From positions 22,596 through 86,595 of the forward strand of contig JBLDXI010000068.1 in NCBI GenBank assembly GCA_047495785.1: a DNA stretch of 64,000 nt, given 5' to 3'. Position numbers and translations under genes: made by a program. The notes under the pieces were generated by a model, which did not search any database, was not told the DNA's origin, and worked only from the letters and a program-made list of their open reading frames with translations. Positions 8,063-17,123 of this stretch are shown here, in pieces (the first letter of the stretch is position 1; each line of letters opens with the position of its first letter). The stretch comes from Lepidodermella squamata (taxonomy: Eukaryota > Gastrotricha).

Positions 8063-8168
8063 CATAACAATTGCAGGGTGCGTGGCGATCATTGAGCTGG
8101 CCTTGATTTAACTATAGGTTTAAGTTACAAGAGCCCGCTACTCGAAATATCGCCTAACCGCGAAATCA

Positions 8169-8240
8169 GCCACGGTAGTATAGTGGTTAGTATTCCTCGT
8201 TGTGGCCGAGGTGACCCTGGTTCGACTCCAGGCCGTGGCA
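8169..8240 (+). tRNA. tRNA-His (GUG)
   Basis: Unit B copy of 3600-3671. Confidence 0.96.
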
Positions 8241-8338
8241 GAGTCACACAGAACTCGAGACAGTGGCAGGCGGTTCAATTTTTTTGAATTTATTGACAGT
8301 TAAAAGCTAGTTTTTTGTATAGCCAAAAAGCTTACAGC

Positions 8339-8411
8339 TGATTCGGGCCGGGATTGAACCGGCGACCTTCTGCGTGTTAGGCAGATGTGATAACCACTAC
8401 ACCACCGAACC
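8339..8411 (-). tRNA. tRNA-Val (AAC)
   Basis: Unit B copy of 3770-3842. Confidence 0.96.
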
Positions 8412-8487
8412 GCTCGTGAAAGTACTATCAATTTGCGGCTTATTGTCAGCTCTATGTCAGCCAGCAATAAGACATGAAAAAGTGTAA

Positions 8488-8571
8488 TGTCAGAAGTGGG
8501 ATTCGAACCCACGCCAGTAGAAACTGACTGCGACCTGAACGCAGCGCCTTGGACCGCTCGGCCATCCTGAC
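8488..8571 (-). tRNA. tRNA-Leu (CAG)
   Basis: Unit B copy of 3919-4002. Confidence 0.96.
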
Positions 8572-8784
8572 TGACGGAGCGAGGTGAGTGCAACGTGCTT
8601 AAGCTACTGGCTCGGGATGTGAATCCAAAGGTAATATTACTGGCTGAATTTTTATCTCGAACGCGGCTGCGGCGAGTCTCGAGTGAAGCAAGCAATGTTT
8701 TATTCGATCAAAAAAGCAAACTAGCACCGGCCACCGGCTTTGGTCTCGAGTGAAGCTAGACGGAAAGCGGAAAGAAGCCGCCAA

Positions 8785-8866
8785 GTCGCTATGCCCGAGT
8801 GGTTAAGGGGTCTGACTAGAAATCAGATGCGGTCTCCGCGCGTAGGTTCAAATCCTACTGGCGACG
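8785..8866 (+). tRNA. tRNA-Ser (AGA)
   Basis: Unit B copy of 4216-4297. Confidence 0.97.
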
Positions 8867-8956
8867 AGTTATTTTGCTTTTGCTTTTGTTTCGTGTTGGG
8901 CTCACAAGCATTCCAACAAAGCAATACTCGTTTCCCAGCCGCTATACTTCTTAACG

Positions 8957-9029
8957 GGCGCTGTGGCGAAATGGCTATCGCGTCGGACTTCGGATCCGAA
9001 GATTGTGGGTTCGAGTCCCATCAGCGTCG
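8957..9029 (+). tRNA. tRNA-Arg (UCG)
   Basis: Unit B copy of 4388-4460. Confidence 0.95.
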
Positions 9030-9129
9030 ACTAATTTTGCACCAGGTGAGGGCGGGCGGCTTATTGCCGCTTGAAAATCAGCAGCGTCGAAATCTTCTCC
9101 AGCTCTATAAACAGCCGCCACCAACATGG

Positions 9130-9202
9130 GCCTTCCTAGCTCAGTCGGTAGAGCATGTGACTTTTAATCACAGGGTCGGGGGTTCGAGTCCCCCGGAGGG
9201 CG
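9130..9202 (+). tRNA. tRNA-Lys (UUU)
   Basis: Unit C copy of 4561-4633. Confidence 0.97.
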
Positions 9203-9277
9203 CAACCTTTTAAAAGGCAATTAGCTCGACGCCGTCTGTTTTCATCATGTAGCTATCAATCGGCAAGTTACTACCAC

Positions 9278-9350
9278 GGGGGATTAGCTCAAATGGTAGA
9301 GCGCTCGCTTAGCATGCGAGAGGTAACGGGATCGACGCCCGTATCCTCCA
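9278..9350 (+). tRNA. tRNA-Ala (AGC)
   Basis: Unit C copy of 140-212. Confidence 0.97.
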
Positions 9351-9424
9351 TTTTTTCACGCAAATCCTGCTGCTGTTTCGCGTTTGTTTTCGAAGCCATA
9401 GCAGCAGCAGCTCTACCCAGCCTC

Positions 9425-9496
9425 GGCTCAGTAGCTTAGTGGTAGAGCGTCTGCCTAGTAAGCAGAAGATCGAGGGTTCGATCCCCCCCTGAGCCT
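9425..9496 (+). tRNA. tRNA-Thr (AGU)
   Basis: Unit C copy of 287-358. Confidence 0.94.
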
Positions 9497-9575
9497 TGCT
9501 TAACTTTATGCGATCAGTTCTTGTTTTTGGCATAAAAAGCTTACCAACCGACATTATTGCGAAGATAAAAAAACT

Positions 9576-9647
9576 TTCCCTGACCGGGAATCGAACCCGG
9601 GCCGCCGCGGTGAAAGCGCGGAATCCTAACCACTAGACCATCAGGGA
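9576..9647 (-). tRNA. tRNA-Glu (UUC)
   Basis: Unit C copy of 438-509. Confidence 0.97.
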
Positions 9648-9744
9648 GCTGCTTATTCGTAAGAGCTGCGGCATCAGAGCAACAGGAAAATTATGACAAA
9701 AGCTGTACACTATGCAATTGGATGTCCTGAATTCAAAAAAGTAT

Positions 9745-9816
9745 GGGCCCGTTCGGGAATTGAACCCGAGACCTCTCGCACCCGAAGCGAGAATCATACC
9801 CCTAGACCAACGGGCC
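9745..9816 (-). tRNA. tRNA-Pro (CGG)
   Basis: Unit C copy of 607-678. Confidence 0.97.
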
Positions 9817-9903
9817 TCAGCTAACAATTCATCGGGGATTTCTTGCTCTTGAGGGCAGGTTGTTTGAAGTTTTGAAATAGCGCTCTTACGAAAAAAGTAA
9901 TCC

Positions 9904-9976
9904 CGCCGAGACCCGGGATCGAACCAGGGACCTTTAGATCTTCAGTCTAACGCTCTCCCAACTGAGCTATCTCGGC
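9904..9976 (-). tRNA. tRNA-Phe (GAA) with G73
   Basis: Unit C copy of 766-838; G73 retained. Confidence 0.95.
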
Positions 9977-10181
9977 TTGTGTAATATGTGCTTCCAGGAG
10001 CGAGCTACAGCTTTGAGGGAACACGCCTTTTTCCGAGTTGTGTGCACACTGGCGTCGCAGAGGTCATTGACACTGCGCATGGCTAGCTTCTAGTCAAATG
10101 GCCTGAACTCAAGCGCACAAGGCATGAATGACGCTGCGAAATTGAAATGAAGGCGAACCCTGTCTACAAAACTAACGTCAA

Positions 10182-10253
10182 GGCCCGTTGGTCTAGGGGT
10201 ATGATTCTCGCTTTGGGTGCGAGAGGTCTCGGGTTCAAATCCCGGACGGGCCC
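10182..10253 (+). tRNA. tRNA-Pro (UGG)
   Basis: Unit C copy of 1044-1115. Confidence 0.97.
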
Positions 10254-10340
10254 GATCTTTTTGCTTGATTAGCGACATACGCTTCGCGAGCACAGCTTTT
10301 CTGCCTGCGTATTGTTTCAGGCGGGGCAATGAATACAGCG

Positions 10341-10411
10341 GCATCGGTGGTTCAGTGGTAGAATTCTCGCCTGCCACGCGGGAGGCCCGGGTTCGATTCC
10401 CGGCCGATGCA
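10341..10411 (+). tRNA. tRNA-Gly (GCC)
   Basis: Unit C copy of 1203-1273. Confidence 0.97.
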
Positions 10412-10491
10412 ACGCACACAATTTTTGAGCTCTCTATTTTGAACGGCTTTCAAACCACTAAAGTAATACGTCAGCTACAATGCGTGTAATG

Positions 10492-10563
10492 TCCTTGGTA
10501 GTATAGTGGTTAGTATCCCCGCCTGTCACGCGGGAGACCAGGGTTCGATTCCCTGCCAAGGAG
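10492..10563 (+). tRNA. tRNA-Asp (GUC), first copy
   Basis: Unit C copy of 1354-1425. Confidence 0.97.
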
Positions 10564-10625
10564 AACCTTTTTTCGCTATTCGAAATTATAATCTATTTGG
10601 AGATCAAAGAAGCAAAAAGCGAAAT

Positions 10626-10698
10626 CGCCCGATGTGGGGCTCGAACCCACGACCCTGGGATTAAGAGTCCCATGCTCTACCGACTGAGCTAACCGGGC
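10626..10698 (-). tRNA. tRNA-Lys (CUU)
   Basis: Unit C copy of 1488-1560 (first of two in this unit). Confidence 0.97.
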
Positions 10699-10780
10699 TG
10701 AGACAGTGTCATCTAATCCCAAATTTTGAGAAGAGCCAAAAGAATCTGTTGATACAATGATGCTATCTCTAAAAAAAATT

Positions 10781-10853
10781 CGAGGCTGCCAGGAGTCGAA
10801 CCTGGAATCTTCTGATCCGTAGTCAGACGCGTTGTCCATTGCGCCACAACCCC
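10781..10853 (-). tRNA. tRNA-Arg (ACG)
   Basis: Unit C copy of 1643-1715 (first of two). Confidence 0.96.
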
Positions 10854-10948
10854 GCTGTGCATTTCGATAATAGTTTTCCTCTTGTGGTCTCAGCTTATCC
10901 GTACTCGTACCAGGCATTTTCACCGCACTAGAGCTGTTCATCGTGACA

Positions 10949-10965
10949 GCTTCTGTGGCGCAATT

Positions 10966-11005
<40 letters not shown>

Positions 11006-11022
11006 GAGCCCACCCAGGAGCG
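10949..11022 (+). tRNA. tRNA-Asn (GUU)
   Basis: Unit C copy of 1811-1884 (first of two). Confidence 0.97.
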
Positions 11023-11111
11023 CAATTTTTATGTATCTGGGGCGGAAGAAATAAATGCACGAACTGAAACGCAATAGTTTTATTGAGTTGCACCAGTTGA
11101 CTAAAAATTAG

Positions 11112-11193
11112 TGGCAGCGGTGGGATTCGAACCCACGCCTCCGAAGAGACTGGTGCCTTAAACCAGCGCCTTAGACCGCTCGGCCACGCTACC
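11112..11193 (-). tRNA. tRNA-Leu (AAG)
   Basis: Unit C copy of 1974-2055 (first of two). Confidence 0.96.
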
Positions 11194-11262
11194 TTGTTCA
11201 TGCTTAGGCGCTTATTAAAAACATGGTCAGCTAACGCTTAATGCAACGATGCAAAAGTTGTG

Positions 11263-11334
11263 TTCCCTGACCGGGAATCGAACCCGGGCCGCCGCGGTGA
11301 GAACGCGGAATCCTAACCACTAGACCATCAGGGA
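11263..11334 (-). tRNA. tRNA-Glu (CUC)
   Basis: Unit C copy of 2125-2196 (first of two). The spacer on its 5' side carries several substitutions shared only with unit F. Confidence 0.97.
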
Positions 11335-11510
11335 TTTGTGACATTGGAGTTCGCTAGGTCGCCGTTAAGCTGAGACTGCACAATAATTGTTGCCCGCGAT
11401 ACGTCGACTATTAGACACGCTGAGCTTTCCTCACAAAGAATATTGCGAAGCTTGGCAAGACAGGGTTTCAGCTGAAAAATAATGCAGTGAAGCTGTCACT
11501 ATTTCGTCAC

Positions 11511-11583
11511 GGTTCTGTGGTGTAGTGGTTTAGCACTCTGGACTTTGAATCCAGCGACCCGAGTTCGACTCTCGGCAGGACCT
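11511..11583 (+). tRNA. tRNA-Gln (UUG)
   Basis: Unit C copy of 2373-2445 (first of two). Confidence 0.96.
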
Positions 11584-11659
11584 CAATTTGTTTTGCCTGC
11601 CATAACCCGGGACGAATATTTTCAATCTTGAGTTTTATTACAACGAAAGACTGTTGAAC

Positions 11660-11731
11660 GGCCTGTTGGTCTAGTGGTATGATTCTCGCTTAGGGTGCGA
11701 GAGGTCCCGGGTTCAATTCCCGGACAGGCCC
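11660..11731 (+). tRNA. tRNA-Pro (AGG)
   Basis: Unit C copy of 2522-2593 (first of two). Confidence 0.97.
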
Positions 11732-11795
11732 TGGTTTTTTTCGCATCATCAGGATATGCACATGTCACGTAAGCTAGTCAGGCTAGTCTCGCGAT

Positions 11796-11868
11796 GACTC
11801 CGTAGCTCAATTGGCAGAGCGTCTGACTCCAGATCAGAAGGTTGCGTGTTCAAGTCACGTCGGGGTCA
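11796..11868 (+). tRNA. tRNA-Trp (CCA)
   Basis: Unit C copy of 2658-2730 (first of two). Confidence 0.96.
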
Positions 11869-11935
11869 TAATTTTGAAATTATTTGGAGTAAATTTCTCA
11901 GCTTACAGCCTGCTTCAGGTTAGCTGAACTCATCT

Positions 11936-12009
11936 GGCCGCTTAGCTCAGTTGGTTAGAGCGTCGTGCTAATAACGCGAAGGTCGTGAGTTCGATCCTCC
12001 CAGTGGCCA
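11936..12009 (+). tRNA. tRNA-Ile (AAU)
   Basis: Unit C copy of 2798-2871 (first of two). Confidence 0.95.
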
Positions 12010-12080
12010 CTCATTTTTTGGCTTTCTCGCCGTTCTCTCAACAAGACGAAAAGATATTGCGGAGTAACATCGCCACCAAA

Positions 12081-12166
12081 CCCGCGATAGCTCAGCTGGT
12101 AGAGCGGAGGACTGTAGATGCAACGCAGCTATCCTTAGGTCGGTGGTTCAAGTCCGCCTCGCGGGA
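12081..12166 (+). tRNA. tRNA-Tyr (GUA) with intron
   Basis: Unit C copy of 2943-3028 (first of two); intron 12118-12130. Confidence 0.96.
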
Positions 12167-12240
12167 GTTGACAGCTTTTTGAGTTAAAAATTGTGTGTAA
12201 TTGTTTTGCTGAGAGCTCTCGTCCATGTTGTGATGCAACA

Positions 12241-12322
12241 GTCGCTATGCCCGAGTGGTTAAGGGGTCTGACTCGAAATCAGATGCGGTTTCCGCGCGTA
12301 GGTTCGAATCCTACTGGCGACG
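12241..12322 (+). tRNA. tRNA-Ser (CGA)
   Basis: Unit C copy of 3103-3184 (first of two). Confidence 0.97.
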
Positions 12323-12418
12323 CTCAGTTTTTGGCTGCTGCAGCAGGGAGTAAGCTAGCTATTCAAACTACTACAATGACCTTAAACATCGTCAGACCAT
12401 GACTGACGCGCATGCAAG

Positions 12419-12490
12419 TCCTTGGTAGTATAGTGGTTAGTATCCCCGCCTGTCACGCGGGAGACCAGGGTTCGATTCCCTGCCAAGGAG
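12419..12490 (+). tRNA. tRNA-Asp (GUC), recombinant junction gene
   Basis: The upstream flank is that of the second Asp gene of the unit and the downstream flank is that of the first. The gene is intact and is the crossover tract of the duplication in unit C. Confidence 0.97.
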
Positions 12491-12552
12491 AACCTTTTTT
12501 CGCTATTCGAAATTATAATCTATTTGGAGATCAAAGAAGCAAAAAGCGAAAT

Positions 12553-12625
12553 CGCCCGATGTGGGGCTCGAACCCACGACCCTGGGATTAAGAGTCCCAT
12601 GCTCTACCGACTGAGCTAACCGGGC
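12553..12625 (-). tRNA. tRNA-Lys (CUU)
   Basis: Second unit C copy of 1488-1560, inside the 1,927-bp duplication. Confidence 0.97.
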
Positions 12626-12707
12626 TGAGACAGTGTCATCTAATCCCAAATTTTGAGAAGAGCCAAAAGAATCTGTTGATACAATGATGCTATCTCTAAA
12701 AAAAATT

Positions 12708-12780
12708 CGAGGCTGCCAGGAGTCGAACCTGGAATCTTCTGATCCGTAGTCAGACGCGTTGTCCATTGCGCCACAACCCC
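12708..12780 (-). tRNA. tRNA-Arg (ACG)
   Basis: Second unit C copy of 1643-1715. Confidence 0.96.
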
Positions 12781-12875
12781 GCTGTGCATTTCGATAATAG
12801 TTTTCCTCTTGTGGTCTCAGCTTATCCGTACTCGTACCAGGCATTTTCACCGCACTAGAGCTGTTCATCGTGACA

Positions 12876-12892
12876 GCTTCTGTGGCGCAATT

Positions 12893-12932
<40 letters not shown>

Positions 12933-12949
12933 GAGCCCACCCAGGAGCG
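12876..12949 (+). tRNA. tRNA-Asn (GUU)
   Basis: Second unit C copy of 1811-1884. Confidence 0.97.
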
Positions 12950-13038
12950 CAATTTTTATGTATCTGGGGCGGAAGAAATAAATGCACGAACTGAAACGCA
13001 ATAGTTTTATTGAGTTGCACCAGTTGACTAAAAATTAG

Positions 13039-13120
13039 TGGCAGCGGTGGGATTCGAACCCACGCCTCCGAAGAGACTGGTGCCTTAAACCAGCGCCTTA
13101 GACCGCTCGGCCACGCTACC
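13039..13120 (-). tRNA. tRNA-Leu (AAG)
   Basis: Second unit C copy of 1974-2055. Confidence 0.96.
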
Positions 13121-13189
13121 TTGTTCATGCTTAGGCGCTTATTAAAAACATGGTCAGCTAACGCTTAATGCAACGATGCAAAAGTTGTG

Positions 13190-13261
13190 TTCCCTGACCG
13201 GGAATCGAACCCGGGCCGCCGCGGTGAGAACGCGGAATCCTAACCACTAGACCATCAGGGA
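13190..13261 (-). tRNA. tRNA-Glu (CUC)
   Basis: Second unit C copy of 2125-2196. Confidence 0.97.
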
Positions 13262-13437
13262 TTTGTGACATCGGACTTCGCTAGGTCGCCATTAAGCGGA
13301 GACTGCACCATAATCGTTGCCCGCGATAAATCGACTATTAGACACGCTGAGCTTTCCTCACAAAGAATATTGCGAAGCTTGGCAAGACAGGGTTTCAGCT
13401 GAAAAAAAATGCAGTGAAGCTGTCACTATTTCGTCAC

Positions 13438-13510
13438 GGTTCTGTGGTGTAGTGGTTTAGCACTCTGGACTTTGAATCCAGCGACCCGAGTTCGACTCTC
13501 GGCAGGACCT
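13438..13510 (+). tRNA. tRNA-Gln (UUG)
   Basis: Second unit C copy of 2373-2445. Confidence 0.96.
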
Positions 13511-13586
13511 CAATTTGTTTTGCCTGCCATAACCCGGGACGAATATTTTCAATCTTGAGTTTTATTACAACGAAAGACTGTTGAAC

Positions 13587-13658
13587 GGCCTGTTGGTCTA
13601 GTGGTATGATTCTCGCTTAGGGTGCGAGAGGTCCCGGGTTCAATTCCCGGACAGGCCC
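13587..13658 (+). tRNA. tRNA-Pro (AGG)
   Basis: Second unit C copy of 2522-2593. Confidence 0.97.
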
Positions 13659-13722
13659 TGGTTTTTTTCGCATCATCAGGATATGCACATGTCACGTAAG
13701 CTAGTCAGGCTAGTCTCGCGAT

Positions 13723-13795
13723 GACTCCGTAGCTCAATTGGCAGAGCGTCTGACTCCAGATCAGAAGGTTGCGTGTTCAAGTCACGTCGGGGTCA
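13723..13795 (+). tRNA. tRNA-Trp (CCA)
   Basis: Second unit C copy of 2658-2730. Confidence 0.96.
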
Positions 13796-13862
13796 TAATT
13801 TTGAAATTATTTGGAGTAAATTTCTCAGCTTACAGCCTGCTTCAGGTTAGCTGAACTCATCT

Positions 13863-13936
13863 GGCCGCTTAGCTCAGTTGGTTAGAGCGTCGTGCTAATA
13901 ACGCGAAGGTCGTGAGTTCGATCCTCCCAGTGGCCA
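13863..13936 (+). tRNA. tRNA-Ile (AAU)
   Basis: Second unit C copy of 2798-2871. Confidence 0.95.
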
Positions 13937-14007
13937 CTCATTTTTTGGCTTTCTCGCCGTTCTCTCAACAAGACGAAAAGATATTGCGGAGTAACATCGC
14001 CACCAAA

Positions 14008-14093
14008 CCCGCGATAGCTCAGCTGGTAGAGCGGAGGACTGTAGATGCAACGCAGCTATCCTTAGGTCGGTGGTTCAAGTCCGCCTCGCGGGA
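14008..14093 (+). tRNA. tRNA-Tyr (GUA) with intron
   Basis: Second unit C copy of 2943-3028; intron 14045-14057. Confidence 0.96.
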
Positions 14094-14167
14094 GTTGACA
14101 GCTTTTTGAGTTAAAAATTGTGTGTAATTGTTTTGCTGAGAGCTCTCGTCCATGTTGTGATGCAACA

Positions 14168-14249
14168 GTCGCTATGCCCGAGTGGTTAAGGGGTCTGACT
14201 CGAAATCAGATGCGGTTTCCGCGCGTAGGTTCGAATCCTACTGGCGACG
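14168..14249 (+). tRNA. tRNA-Ser (CGA)
   Basis: Second unit C copy of 3103-3184. The spacer just after it (near 14262) is altered and one base shorter than in other units. Confidence 0.97.
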
Positions 14250-14344
14250 CTCAGTTTTTGGCACTGCAGGAGGGAGTAAGCTAGCTATTCAAACTACTAC
14301 AATGACCTTAAACATCGTCTGACCATGACTGACGCGCATGCAAG

Positions 14345-14416
14345 TCCTTGGTAGTATAGTGGTTAGTATCCCCGCCTGTCACGCGGGAGACCAGGGTTCG
14401 ATTCCCTGCCAAGGAG
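14345..14416 (+). tRNA. tRNA-Asp (GUC), second copy
   Basis: Unit C copy of 3281-3352, with the normal flanks of the second Asp gene. Confidence 0.97.
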
Positions 14417-14475
14417 CATTAATTTATTTTGCAGAATAAAATGCCTGCATTTAAATGTTGCTGCAAAATTATTAT

Positions 14476-14557
14476 CGACGCAGAAGGGATTCGAACCCTC
14501 GCGGGCAGAGCCCAATGGATTAGCAGTCCATCGCCTTAACCACTCGGCCACCGCGTC
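14476..14557 (-). tRNA. tRNA-Ser (GCU)
   Basis: Unit C copy of 3412-3493. Confidence 0.96.
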
Positions 14558-14663
14558 CATAACAATTGCAGGGTGCGTGGCGATCATTGAGCTGGCCTTG
14601 ACTTAACTATAGGTTTAAGTTACAAGAGCCCGCTACTCGAAATATCGCCTAACCGCGAAATCA

Positions 14664-14735
14664 GCCACGGTAGTATAGTGGTTAGTATTCCTCGTTGTGG
14701 CCGAGGTGACCCTGGTTCGACTCCAGGCCGTGGCA
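14664..14735 (+). tRNA. tRNA-His (GUG)
   Basis: Unit C copy of 3600-3671. Confidence 0.96.
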
Positions 14736-14833
14736 GAGTCACACAGAACTCGAGACAGTGGCAGGCGGTTCAATTTTTTTGAATTTATTGACAGTTAAAA
14801 GCTAGTTTTTTGTATAGCCAAAAAGCTTACAGC

Positions 14834-14906
14834 TGATTCGGGCCGGGATTGAACCGGCGACCTTCTGCGTGTTAGGCAGATGTGATAACCACTACACCAC
14901 CGAACC
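14834..14906 (-). tRNA. tRNA-Val (AAC)
   Basis: Unit C copy of 3770-3842. Confidence 0.96.
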
Positions 14907-14982
14907 GCTCGTGAAAGTACTATCAATTTGCGGCTTATTGTCAGCTCTATGTCAGCCAGCAATAAGACATGAAAAAGTGTAA

Positions 14983-15066
14983 TGTCAGAAGTGGGATTCG
15001 AACCCACGCCAGTAGAAACTGACTGCGACCTGAACGCAGCGCCTTGGACCGCTCGGCCATCCTGAC
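14983..15066 (-). tRNA. tRNA-Leu (CAG)
   Basis: Unit C copy of 3919-4002. Confidence 0.96.
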
Positions 15067-15279
15067 TGACGGAGCGAGGTGAGTGCAACGTGCTTAAGCT
15101 ACTGGCTCGGGATGTGAATCCAAAGGTAATATTACTGGCTGAATTTTTATCTCGAACGCGGCTGCGGCGAGTCTCGAGTGAAGCAAGCAATGTTTTATTC
15201 GATCAAAAAAGCAAACTAGCACCGGCCACCGGCTTTGGTCTCGAGTGAAGCTAGACGGAAAGCGGAAAGAAGCCGCCAA

Positions 15280-15361
15280 GTCGCTATGCCCGAGTGGTTA
15301 AGGGGTCTGACTAGAAATCAGATGCGGTCTCCGCGCGTAGGTTCAAATCCTACTGGCGACG
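15280..15361 (+). tRNA. tRNA-Ser (AGA)
   Basis: Unit C copy of 4216-4297. Confidence 0.97.
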
Positions 15362-15451
15362 AGTTATTTTGCTTTTGCTTTTGTTTCGTGTTGGGCTCAC
15401 AAGCATTCCAACAAAGCAATACTCGTTTCCCAGCCGCTATACTTCTTAACG

Positions 15452-15524
15452 GGCGCTGTGGCGAAATGGCTATCGCGTCGGACTTCGGATCCGAAGATTG
15501 TGGGTTCGAGTCCCATCAGCGTCG
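15452..15524 (+). tRNA. tRNA-Arg (UCG)
   Basis: Unit C copy of 4388-4460. Confidence 0.95.
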
Positions 15525-15624
15525 ACTAATTTTGCACCAGGTGAGGGCGGGCGGCTTATTGCCGCTTGAAAATCAGCAGCGTCGAAATCTTCTCCAGCTC
15601 TATAAACAGCCGCCACCAACATGG

Positions 15625-15697
15625 GCCTTCCTAGCTCAGTCGGTAGAGCATGTGACTTTTAATCACAGGGTCGGGGGTTCGAGTCCCCCGGAGGGCG
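15625..15697 (+). tRNA. tRNA-Lys (UUU)
   Basis: Unit D copy of 4561-4633. Confidence 0.97.
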
Positions 15698-15772
15698 CAA
15701 CCTTTTAAAAGGCAATTAGCTCGACGCCGTCTGTTTTCATCATGTAGCTATCAATCGGCAAGTTACTACCAC

Positions 15773-15845
15773 GGGGGATTAGCTCAAATGGTAGAGCGCT
15801 CGCTTAGCATGCGAGAGGTAACGGGATCGACGCCCGTATCCTCCA
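15773..15845 (+). tRNA. tRNA-Ala (AGC)
   Basis: Unit D copy of 140-212. Confidence 0.97.
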
Positions 15846-15919
15846 TTTTTTCACGCAAATCCTGCTGCTGTTTCGCGTTTGTTTTCGAAGCCATAGCAGC
15901 AGCAGCTCTACCCAGCCTC

Positions 15920-15991
15920 GGCTCAGTAGCTTAGTGGTAGAGCGTCTGCCTAGTAAGCAGAAGATCGAGGGTTCGATCCCCCCCTGAGCCT
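15920..15991 (+). tRNA. tRNA-Thr (AGU)
   Basis: Unit D copy of 287-358. Confidence 0.94.
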
Positions 15992-16070
15992 TGCTTAACT
16001 TTATGCGATCAGTTCTTGTTTTTGGCATAAAAAGCTTACCAACCGACATTATTGCGAAGATAAAAAAACT

Positions 16071-16142
16071 TTCCCTGACCGGGAATCGAACCCGGGCCGC
16101 CGCGGTGAAAGCGCGGAATCCTAACCACTAGACCATCAGGGA
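16071..16142 (-). tRNA. tRNA-Glu (UUC)
   Basis: Unit D copy of 438-509. Confidence 0.97.
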
Positions 16143-16239
16143 GCTGCTTATTCGTAAGAGCTGCGGCATCAGAGCAACAGGAAAATTATGACAAAAGCTG
16201 TACACTATGCAATTGGATGTCCTGAATTCAAAAAAGTAT

Positions 16240-16311
16240 GGGCCCGTTCGGGAATTGAACCCGAGACCTCTCGCACCCGAAGCGAGAATCATACCCCTAG
16301 ACCAACGGGCC
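16240..16311 (-). tRNA. tRNA-Pro (CGG)
   Basis: Unit D copy of 607-678. Confidence 0.97.
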
Positions 16312-16398
16312 TCAGCTAACAATTCATCGGGGATTTCTTGCTCTTGAGGGCAGGTTGTTTGAAGTTTTGAAATAGCGCTCTTACGAAAAAAGTAATCC

Positions 16399-16471
16399 CG
16401 CCGAGACCCGGGATCGAACCAGGGACCTTTAGATCTTCAGTCTAACGCTCTCCCAACTGAGCTATCTCGGC
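16399..16471 (-). tRNA. tRNA-Phe (GAA) with G73
   Basis: Unit D copy of 766-838; G73 retained. Confidence 0.95.
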
Positions 16472-16676
16472 TTGTGTAATATGTGCTTCCAGGAGCGAGC
16501 TACAGCTTTGAGGGAACACGCCTTTTTCCGAGTTGTGTGCACACTGGCGTCGCAGAGGTCATTGACACTGCGCATGGCTAGCTTCTAGTCAAATGGCCTG
16601 AACTCAAGCGCACAAGGCATGAATGACGCTGCGAAATTGAAATGAAGGCGAACCCTGTCTACAAAACTAACGTCAA

Positions 16677-16748
16677 GGCCCGTTGGTCTAGGGGTATGAT
16701 TCTCGCTTTGGGTGCGAGAGGTCTCGGGTTCAAATCCCGGACGGGCCC
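16677..16748 (+). tRNA. tRNA-Pro (UGG)
   Basis: Unit D copy of 1044-1115. Confidence 0.97.
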
Positions 16749-16835
16749 GATCTTTTTGCTTGATTAGCGACATACGCTTCGCGAGCACAGCTTTTCTGCC
16801 TGCGTATTGTTTCAGGCGGGGCAATGAATACAGCG

Positions 16836-16906
16836 GCATCGGTGGTTCAGTGGTAGAATTCTCGCCTGCCACGCGGGAGGCCCGGGTTCGATTCCCGGCC
16901 GATGCA
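16836..16906 (+). tRNA. tRNA-Gly (GCC)
   Basis: Unit D copy of 1203-1273. Confidence 0.97.
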
Positions 16907-16986
16907 ACGCACACAATTTTTGAGCTCTCTATTTTGAACGGCTTTCAAACCACTAAAGTAATACGTCAGCTACAATGCGTGTAATG

Positions 16987-17058
16987 TCCTTGGTAGTATA
17001 GTGGTTAGTATCCCCGCCTGTCACGCGGGAGACCAGGGTTCGATTCCCTGCCAAGGAG
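16987..17058 (+). tRNA. tRNA-Asp (GUC), first copy
   Basis: Unit D copy of 1354-1425, the last intact tRNA gene before the retrotransposon. An open frame running from it into the element is accidental. Confidence 0.97.
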
Positions 17059-17123
17059 AACCTTTTTTCGCTATTCGAAATTATAATCTATTTGGAGATC
17101 AAAGAAGCAAAAAGCGAAATCGA

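Larger units (their letters stand above)
4561..9129. repeat. tRNA tandem array, unit B
   Basis: Complete 4,569-bp unit, colinear with unit A with no length change. Differences seen are single bases, mostly in spacers (for example around 6638 and 6832), plus one in the second tRNA-Asp gene. The near identity points to ongoing homogenisation. Confidence 0.97.
9130..15624. repeat. tRNA tandem array, enlarged unit C
   Basis: 6,495 bp and 39 tRNA genes. At the tRNA-Asp gene 12419-12490 the sequence enters as the second Asp gene of the unit and leaves as the first, so the Lys-CTT to Ser-CGA block is repeated (12553-14249). The expected gain is 1,927 bp. A 1-bp difference in the spacer near 14262 makes the unit 1,926 bp longer than standard. 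Confidence 0.96.
15625..17122. repeat. tRNA tandem array, partial unit D
   Basis: Carries the first nine genes of the unit. It stops two bases inside the 3' end of the minus-strand Lys-CTT gene, where retrotransposon sequence begins. Confidence 0.96.

Noticed and set aside
17001-17122. ORF2 of the first retrotransposon starting inside tRNA-Asp
   Set aside because: The first 40 codons are antisense or sense readings of tRNA-Asp and spacer that happen to be in frame with the truncated element.
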